The position numbers were made by a program, and so were the translations under genes. A stretch of 19,996 nucleotides of DNA from positions 1-19,996 of the forward strand of contig DATNEY010000015.1 in NCBI GenBank assembly GCA_035606665.1, given 5' to 3'. The stretch comes from DASUGC01 sp035606665. GTDB taxonomy: Bacteria > Acidobacteriota > Vicinamibacteria > Vicinamibacterales > SCN-69-37. Shown piece after piece: positions 14,988 through 19,996 of the stretch. Within the stretch, counting starts at the first letter, position 1; each line of letters opens with the position of its first letter. The notes beneath the pieces are model-generated. The model was not told the origin of the DNA, did no database searches, and saw nothing but the letters and a program-made list of their open reading frames with translations.

Positions 14988-16103
14988 TCACGTTGCGCGC
15001 GGCAACACGATCCGGAACGTTGAACCGGCTGCCGTGGGTTCGAGACCGATCGCCCCGCCATTCGCTTCCACTGCCCATTTGGCGATCGCCAGGCCAAGCC
15101 CCGTGCCTCCCAACCCCCTCGAACGGCCTTCATCGACACGGTAAAACCTGTCGAAGATACGGGGACGATGCTCCGGTGCAATGCCTGGTCCTTCGTCCCT
15201 CACCTCGAGCACCGCGTGCTGCGCGTCACCGTTGACCGCGACGAGAATCGTCGAGGCAGCCGGCGCGTACTTGATCGCGTTGTCGACGAGGTTCGTGATC
15301 GCGTCTCTCAACACCAGACGATCGGCGGACACGCGCACGCCGTCGGCGGCCTCAACCTCGAGCCGTTGACGCCGCTCCTCGACGAGAACGCCGAGGGAGG
15401 CCGCCACGTCTCGGGCGAGCGCGCCGAGGTCGAACACCTCGGGCGCCAGCCGAACGGTCCCGGCGTCGCCGCGCGAGAGCCGCAGCAGGGTGTCGACCAG
15501 ACGCGTCAAACGGTCGACCTCCTCCAGCATCGAGCCGATCGCGTCCCTGTACTCCTGCGGTGTTCTCGTCTCGGCAAGATTCAGCTCGCCGATGCCGCGG
15601 ATCACCGACAGCGGCGTGCGGAGCTCGTGCGACGCGTCCGCGGTGAACCGTCGAAGCTGGTCGAACGATGACTCGAGGCGGGCGAACGTTTCGTTGATCA
15701 CGGCGGCGAGCCGGCCAATCTCGTCGTGTGCATTCGGGACGGACAGTCGTTCATGCAGCCGCTCGGCGGTAATCCGCCGCGCCTCGCCGGCCAGGTGATC
15801 GATCGGCGCCAGCGCCCGCCGGGCGAGGACATAGCCGCCGCCGCCGGCGAGCACCACGATGACCGGGAGACCAAGTACGAGCACGACCAGGATCTCGCCG
15901 AGTTGCTGCTCGACCCGCTCCTCGGGACCCAGCTCGGCGGCATGATCCGGATCGGCCTGTGCTTCTTCCTCGAGCTGCTCGCGGAATTCGTGACGCACGG
16001 CCAGGAACGTGACCGCCGCGTAGACGACCAGCATCGACGCCAGGACGGCGGTATACCAGGCCGTCAGGCGCACGCGAATCGACGCCGTGGACCACCACCG
16101 CAT
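14988..16103 (-). CDS. Sensor histidine kinase (HAMP-HisKA-HATPase)
   Basis: The 371-residue inner-membrane kinase has helix 1 at about 15-36, a short charged periplasmic loop (about 37-68, many Glu), helix 2 at about 70-94, and a HAMP linker (about 95-148). The HisKA H-box FTADASHELRTPLS carries phospho-acceptor His159. The HATPase domain has N-box NLVDNAIKY (271-279), G1 DEGPGI (303-308), F-box IFDRFYR, and G2 GGTGLGL (332-338). All key residues are present. Layout and sequence resemble CusS/QseC-type sensors. The start ATG and the response regulator's TGA share one base (TGATG), so the pair is translationally coupled. The stimulus is unknown, and the small acidic loop might bind cations (inference). 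Confidence 0.96.
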   Translation of the reverse strand: MRWWSTASIRVRLTAWYTAVLASMLVVYAAVTFLAVRHEFREQLEEEAQADPDHAAELGPEERVEQQLGEILVVLVLGLPVIVVLAGGGGYVLARRALAPIDHLAGEARRITAERLHERLSVPNAHDEIGRLAAVINETFARLESSFDQLRRFTADASHELRTPLSVIRGIGELNLAETRTPQEYRDAIGSMLEEVDRLTRLVDTLLRLSRGDAGTVRLAPEVFDLGALARDVAASLGVLVEERRQRLEVEAADGVRVSADRLVLRDAITNLVDNAIKYAPAASTILVAVNGDAQHAVLEVRDEGPGIAPEHRPRIFDRFYRVDEGRSRGLGGTGLGLAIAKWAVEANGGAIGLEPTAAGSTFRIVLPRAT

Positions 16104-16789
16104 CAGGGCTCGCCTTCCCGGACGACGAATCCGACGCCGCGCACCGTGTGGATCAACCTGGCGGCCCCCTCCGAGTCGACTTTGCGCCGGAGCCTCGTCA
16201 TCTGGACATCGATGACGTTGTCGAGCGGCGTGGCGCGGCGCGGCTCCTTCCAGACGTCTCTCGCGAGCATCTCGCGCGACACCAGATGGCCCTGATGCCG
16301 CAGCAGATATTCGAGCAGGTCGAACTCGCGGCCGGTGAGGTCGATGGCGCGCTCGCCGCGCGCGACCTTTCGCGCGACGAGATCCATCTCGAGATCCGCC
16401 ACTTTCAGCCGGAACACCTCCGACGGGCGGCCGCGCCGCAACAGCGCTCGAATGCGCGCCAACAACTCGGGCAGGGCAAACGGTTTCACCAGATAGTCGT
16501 CCGCGCCGAGATCGAGCCCGAGCACCCGATCGTCGATCCCGTCGCGCGCCGTGAGGATCAGGACCGGCGTGTCGACGTGGCGTTGCCGCAGGGTCTGGAG
16601 AATTTCCAACCCGCTGCGGCCCGGCAGCATGAGATCGAGCAGCACCAGGTCGAACCGTTCCGCATTCGCCCGGTAGAAGCCGTCCTCGCCGGTTGCCGCG
16701 ACGACGACCTCGTAATGTTCACCCTGCAGCGCCGACGACAGCACCTGCGCGAGCTTCCGCTCGTCCTCGACAATCAGCACACGCACCAC
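16103..16789 (-). CDS. OmpR-family response regulator
   Basis: The 228-residue regulator has a receiver domain with acidic pocket E8-D9, phospho-acceptor Asp52 (LLDLMLPG), Thr80 and Lys102 (KPF). A C-terminal winged helix follows (about 130-226), with LTGREFDLLEYLLRHQGHLVSR and VRGVGFVVREGEP. It acts with the histidine kinase encoded immediately downstream. The start is the GTG at 16789 (GTG-GTG); no clear Shine-Dalgarno is seen. It lies 8 bp after the desaturase stop, so coupling may help. A 19-bp near-palindrome 33 bp upstream (16822-16840) also occurs between the divergent desaturase and barrel genes, and is the likely site of autoregulation. Confidence 0.95.
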   Translation of the reverse strand: MVRVLIVEDERKLAQVLSSALQGEHYEVVVAATGEDGFYRANAERFDLVLLDLMLPGRSGLEILQTLRQRHVDTPVLILTARDGIDDRVLGLDLGADDYLVKPFALPELLARIRALLRRGRPSEVFRLKVADLEMDLVARKVARGERAIDLTGREFDLLEYLLRHQGHLVSREMLARDVWKEPRRATPLDNVIDVQMTRLRRKVDSEGAARLIHTVRGVGFVVREGEP

Positions 16790-16797
16790 GCGGCATG

Positions 16798-17631
16798 TTA
16801 CCGGCCGGCGCTGACGCCGACTCTGACTTTTGTGTCAGGAACTTCGGCCTGCGTCGGCGATCGAAATGGCAAGGCGACCAGCCCCGGGCATGAAGCGGTG
16901 CTCATGCGGCCGGCGTCGTCGAGCCCATAGACCACCGACTCAGCGCGGGACGAGGGCGTAAACGTCCCAAGCAGCCGGTCGTAGATGGTCAGCAGATTGG
17001 CATAGTTCGAGTTGGTTTCCGAGACGTCGCGCGAATGGTGGATCTTGTGCACGTTTGGCGTGACCCAGATGAGCGAGAGGATGCGATCGAGCGAGGGCCA
17101 GATGCGGATGTTGCCGTGCTCGATCACCCCGTTGGTGGCCTGCAGCAGCCGCTGAATCATGACCGCCTGAGCCGGGATGCCGAGCAGCCACACCGGGACG
17201 ATCGCGAACACGAAGCGCCACACCGTCTCGACCGGGTGCGTTCGGTAGGTCGTCGTCACGTCGACGAAGTCGTCGCTGTGGTGGACGCGGTGGAACCGCC
17301 ACATCGCCGGCCACGCGTGCATCGTCCGGTGTGACAGGTAGCCGACGGAGAAATCGAGCACCACGATCGCGACAACGATCTCCAGCCACGCCGGCCATCC
17401 GAGACGCGCGAGCGCGCCGGCGGGACGAAGCGACAGGGCGGCGGTCGCCGCGACTGACGCCAGGATCCAGTTCGAGAAGAACGACACCGCCGTCAGGCCG
17501 AGGTTCGCGCGTCGTCTGCCGCCGGTCCAAGCCCTGGCCGCGAACATCGGCAGGGCGGTCTCGATCAGGGCGCCAACCGCCATTACGGTCAGGATGATCG
17601 TGATGTTCGTCAAAAAGTCGCGAGCCGTCAT
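16798..17631 (-). CDS. Fatty acid hydroxylase / sterol desaturase family protein
   Basis: The 277-residue integral membrane di-iron enzyme carries the eight-histidine signature: HRTMH (101-105), HRVHH (114-118), EHGN (His172) and HKIHH (195-199). Several membrane helices precede and separate these, for example about 8-30, 46-68 and 82-99. Such enzymes hydroxylate or desaturate lipids using O2 and an electron donor. The true substrate (fatty acid, hopanoid or other isoprenoid, or sterol-like) cannot be told. I choose the ATG at 17631 because GAGGAGG sits about 6 bases before it; an upstream in-frame start at 17679 adds an unlikely N-terminus. It is the first gene of the operon with the two-component system, 8 bp before the response regulator. 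The C-terminal tail overlaps the putative operator at 16822-16840. Confidence 0.9.
   Translation of the reverse strand: MTARDFLTNITIILTVMAVGALIETALPMFAARAWTGGRRRANLGLTAVSFFSNWILASVAATAALSLRPAGALARLGWPAWLEIVVAIVVLDFSVGYLSHRTMHAWPAMWRFHRVHHSDDFVDVTTTYRTHPVETVWRFVFAIVPVWLLGIPAQAVMIQRLLQATNGVIEHGNIRIWPSLDRILSLIWVTPNVHKIHHSRDVSETNSNYANLLTIYDRLLGTFTPSSRAESVVYGLDDAGRMSTASCPGLVALPFRSPTQAEVPDTKVRVGVSAGR
16822..16840. promoter_or_regulatory. Putative two-component operator, copy 1 (internal, upstream of response regulator)
   Basis: The sequence TCTGACTTTTGTGTCAGGA holds a perfect inverted repeat CTGAC-N6-GTCAG. It matches the copy at 17689-17707 in 15 of 19 positions. A further CTGACG lies 12 bp to its left (16811-16816), as at copy 2 (11 bp). 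It lies 33 bp upstream of the response regulator GTG, inside the 3' end of the desaturase gene, and suggests an internal promoter for regulator and kinase. Confidence 0.6.
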
Positions 17632-17766
17632 GAATGCCTCCTCGCCGGCGATGCTAGAGGCTGGTGGCTCGACCGACACTGACGAGTACCTGATCTTTCT
17701 GTCAGGATTCGCAGAACCAATGGCGTTGCGACAGGATCAGGGGGCGAGGCGTTCAGGGAGAACTCG
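17632..17766. promoter_or_regulatory. Divergent promoter region of desaturase operon and barrel gene
   Basis: This 135-bp region holds the Shine-Dalgarno of the desaturase (GAGGAGG on the - strand), GGGAGA before the barrel gene's ATG, and centrally the near-palindrome at 17689-17707. The symmetrical placement of that site suggests one regulator controls both directions. I cannot place -35/-10 boxes with confidence. Confidence 0.6.
17689..17707. promoter_or_regulatory. Putative two-component operator, copy 2 (central, divergent)
   Basis: CCTGATCTTTCTGTCAGGA contains CCTGA-N8-TCAGG. It lies 57-59 bp from each of the two divergent start codons. It is identical to the reverse complement of the copy at 19974-19992 in 18 of 19 positions and to copy 1 in 15 of 19. 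A CTGACG half-site lies 11 bp to the left (17679-17684). Likely bound by the response regulator of this cluster (inference). Confidence 0.65.
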
Positions 17767-19941
17767 ATGAGACGGTGCGGCGAGTGGCGTGCGTTCATCC
17801 TGGCGCTCGCCGCATTCCCGACGGTGGTTGGCCGCGTGCAGGTCGCAGCGCAGAGCGGGACTCCTTCGCTGCGCGCCGGGGCCATCTCGGCTCCGATCGT
17901 GATCGACGGGCAGTTGAGCGAGGCGGCCTGGGAATCGGCCGACGCCATCGAAGATTTTCAGCAGACGGATCCAGACGAGGGTGCACCGGCATCGAGCCGG
18001 ACGCGGGTCCGAGTACTGGCCGACACGCGCGCGATCGTGATCGGCATCGTCTGCGACGACGCGGATCCCGACCGCCTGGTCAGCTTCAGCGTTCGCCGCG
18101 ACGCGGCCTTGAATGCCGAAGATCACGTGCGCATCGTGCTCGGCCCGTTTGCCGACGGCCGATCGGGATACGTCTTCGCGGTGAATCCGAGCGGCGCACG
18201 ATACGACTCGTTGATCAATCCAGGCGGCGAGAGCGACAACCCGGACTGGGACGGGATCTGGGAAGCGGCGACCGCACGACTGCCGACAGGATGGAGTGCC
18301 GAGATCCGCGTTCCGGTGCTCACGCTGACCTTCAAACCCGGCCTCCACGAGTGGCAGTTCAACGTTCAGCGCCGAATTCAACGGCGGCTGGAAACTGATC
18401 GCTGGGCCTCTCCCAATCGCCAGTATCAAGTGACGCAGACCAGCCGCGCCGGGTTGCTCACCAATCTGCCGGACTTCGACCTGGGCGTCGGGCTCACCGT
18501 GCGGCCGGCGGTGACGAGCGGCGGCGGCGTTCCGTCGACCGATGCGCGCGTCGAAGGCGACTTTCAGCCAAGCCTCGACATCAACCAGCGCCTCGGCGCG
18601 AACATCCTCGCCTCCGGGACCCTCAACACCGACTTCGCCGAAACCGAGGTCGACACGCGCCGGACCAATCTGACGCGGTTCCCGTTGTTCTTCCCGGAGA
18701 AACGCACGTTTTTCATCGAGGGCGACGACATCTTCTCGTTCGGGCTCGGATTGAGTCAGGACGTGATCCCGTACTTCAGCCGGCGCATCGGTCTCGTCGG
18801 CGATCGGGAAGTACCGATCCTCGCCGGCGGCAAGATGAACGGCCGGATCGGCAATACCAGCTTTGGCGGCGTCGCCGTCGGCACGCGACCCGCGTCCGGC
18901 GTCGTCGACACCCACGCGTTCATGGGCGTGGCGCGGGTGAAACACAACCTCTGGAAGGAGTCGTGGATCGGCGCGATCGGCACCATCGGCGATCCCCTGA
19001 GCCGGCCCGGCAGCTGGCTGGGCGGCGCCGACTTCACGTATGCGACGTCGCGCTTTCGAGGCGACAAGAATTTTCTGGTTGGAGCCTGGGCGCTTGCCAC
19101 TGGCCGCGAAGATCTCGGGAGCGATGCGACTGCGCGCGGCTTCAAGATCGACTACCCCAACGATCTCCTCGATATCGCGTTGACGTATAAGCGCATCGGA
19201 CGCGGTTTCGACCCGTCGATCGGATTCGTCCCGCGCAGGGCCGTGCAACTCTGGAATGTGGGCGCGAATTTCAGCCCGCGGCTGCCGCGCGGGCCGATTC
19301 AGCAGATGTTCTTCGAGCTCCAACCGTCTCTCGCGACCGATTTATCGGGACGGTGGGAGAGCTACCGCGTGTTCTGGGCGCCAGTCAACTGGCGCTTCCG
19401 CAGCGGTGATCGCCTCGAATTCAACGCGGTGCCGGTCGGGGAACGCCTCACCGATCCATTCGAGATCGCGACGGGCGTCTCGATTCCGCCGGGCTCGTAC
19501 GAGTGGATGCGCTACCGGCTCGAGGCGGGGACGGCCCAGAAGCGTCGCTTCTACACGCAGCTCACGTGGTGGTTCGGCGATTTCTACGATGGACGCCTGG
19601 ACCAATTCCAATGGACTGGCGCGTGGAATCCAAAACCGATTGCGACAATCGAGTTCTCCGGCGAGCGCAATATCGGGCAGCTGGCCACCGGCGATTTCAC
19701 GCAGACGATCGCGGGCGCCCGTCTGCGCGTGAACTTCTCGTCCGATCTCTCGGTCAGCAGCTACATCCAGTACGACACGGACATCGAGTCGATCGGCACC
19801 AATACCCGGCTGCGGTGGACATTCCGGCCAGTCGCGGACCTGTTTCTCGTCTACAACCACAACATTCGATCGATCGTGGATCGGTGGCGACTCGATTCGA
19901 ATCAACTGCTGATCAAGCTCCAGTACGCCTGGCGGCTGTAG
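17767..19941 (+). CDS. DUF5916-like outer-membrane barrel protein with CBM9-like domain
   Basis: The 724-residue exported protein has a signal peptide (about 1-28, FILALAAFPTVVGRVQVAAQ). A CBM9-like beta-sandwich follows (about 40-235), beginning PIVIDGQLSEAAW and containing VFAVNPSGARYDSLI and WDGIWEAA. The C-terminal region (about 250-724) is rich in alternating aromatic/polar strands, for example FPLFFPEKRTFFIEGDDIF, FYTQLTWWFGDFYDG and LFLVYNHNIRS, and ends in hydrophobic-aromatic YAWRL, as expected of an outer-membrane beta-barrel. The combination matches the DUF5916 family common in Bacteroidota and Acidobacteriota; its role is not established. ATG at 17767 has GGGAGA 5 bases upstream. 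It diverges from the desaturase operon and shares a putative operator with it, so envelope remodelling is the shared theme (inference). Confidence 0.88.
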   Translation: MRRCGEWRAFILALAAFPTVVGRVQVAAQSGTPSLRAGAISAPIVIDGQLSEAAWESADAIEDFQQTDPDEGAPASSRTRVRVLADTRAIVIGIVCDDADPDRLVSFSVRRDAALNAEDHVRIVLGPFADGRSGYVFAVNPSGARYDSLINPGGESDNPDWDGIWEAATARLPTGWSAEIRVPVLTLTFKPGLHEWQFNVQRRIQRRLETDRWASPNRQYQVTQTSRAGLLTNLPDFDLGVGLTVRPAVTSGGGVPSTDARVEGDFQPSLDINQRLGANILASGTLNTDFAETEVDTRRTNLTRFPLFFPEKRTFFIEGDDIFSFGLGLSQDVIPYFSRRIGLVGDREVPILAGGKMNGRIGNTSFGGVAVGTRPASGVVDTHAFMGVARVKHNLWKESWIGAIGTIGDPLSRPGSWLGGADFTYATSRFRGDKNFLVGAWALATGREDLGSDATARGFKIDYPNDLLDIALTYKRIGRGFDPSIGFVPRRAVQLWNVGANFSPRLPRGPIQQMFFELQPSLATDLSGRWESYRVFWAPVNWRFRSGDRLEFNAVPVGERLTDPFEIATGVSIPPGSYEWMRYRLEAGTAQKRRFYTQLTWWFGDFYDGRLDQFQWTGAWNPKPIATIEFSGERNIGQLATGDFTQTIAGARLRVNFSSDLSVSSYIQYDTDIESIGTNTRLRWTFRPVADLFLVYNHNIRSIVDRWRLDSNQLLIKLQYAWRL

Positions 19942-19973
19942 GCCCACACACGAACCGCGCCGGGCGCGTCGCT

Positions 19974-19992
19974 TCCTGACAGAACGATCAGG
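19974..19992. promoter_or_regulatory. Putative two-component operator, copy 3 (right edge)
   Basis: TCCTGACAGAACGATCAGG is embedded in the perfect 7-bp inverted repeat TTCCTGA-N8-TCAGGAA (19973-19994). Its reverse complement differs from copy 2 at a single base. It lies 33 bp after the barrel gene's stop, so it may control a gene beyond the window. Alternatively it could fold as a transcription terminator, but its near-identity with a site in front of the gene argues for an operator. Confidence 0.6.
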
Positions 19993-19996
19993 AATT

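Noticed and set aside
17737..19323. 528-codon open frame antisense to the barrel protein gene
   Set aside because: The translation is Arg/Ala/Glu/His-rich with no family motif. It is the usual antisense shadow in high-GC DNA over a clearly coding + strand gene.
19973..19994. Inverted repeat at the right edge as a simple Rho-independent terminator of the barrel gene
   Set aside because: It lacks a T-run and is a one-mismatch match to a site located between divergent promoters, so an operator is the better reading, although termination cannot be excluded.

Overview
The window is GC-rich, densely coded DNA with few intergenic gaps. It probably comes from a soil-type acidobacterium, with the Vicinamibacteria lineage as my best guess. 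The guess rests on family content: a Ser/Thr kinase fused to a PD40/TolB-like beta-propeller, a winged-helix/FHA regulator, a DUF5916-type outer-membrane barrel, a degraded C-terminal TPR segment of the kind found in acidobacterial kinase/TPR proteins, and a lipoprotein with a carboxypeptidase-regulatory-like fold. No rRNA, tRNA, CRISPR array, IS element or phage gene was seen.

Left part (1-5991, all + strand). The 3' part of an acetate kinase gene is followed 14 bp later by a complete phosphoketolase gene. Together they form an acetyl-phosphate-to-acetate/ATP branch (a phosphoketolase shunt). After a 241-bp gap with hairpin-forming GC repeats come a 59-residue hydrophobic peptide, an AI-2E/PerM-family permease and a YihY/BrkB-family membrane protein, with overlapping ends that suggest translational coupling.

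Middle part (5992-13090). A secreted c-type cytochrome with two CxxCH sites lies on the - strand. A small secreted protein and an unrecognised 103-residue protein lie on the + strand. The - strand then carries a two-gene unit: a regulator with an OmpR-type winged helix and an FHA domain, followed 12 bp downstream by a membrane Ser/Thr kinase with a beta-propeller. A putative lipoprotein gene diverges from this unit. The layout resembles the mycobacterial PknH-EmbR pair, in which a receptor kinase phosphorylates an FHA transcription factor.

Right part (13091-19996). A broken remnant of a TPR/kinase C-terminus (13238-13498) sits after a five-gene - strand unit in the order fatty-acid-hydroxylase/sterol-desaturase, OmpR-type response regulator, histidine kinase, secreted YncE-like beta-propeller, secreted LMW-phosphatase-like protein. 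The spacings are -1 to 41 bp. Diverging from it is a 724-residue DUF5916-like outer-membrane barrel protein with an N-terminal CBM9-like domain. A 19-bp near-palindrome (CTGA-N8-TCAG core) occurs midway between the divergent genes, again 33 bp upstream of the response regulator start, and again after the barrel gene at the right edge. It is a strong candidate operator for this two-component system and defines a putative envelope-related regulon.
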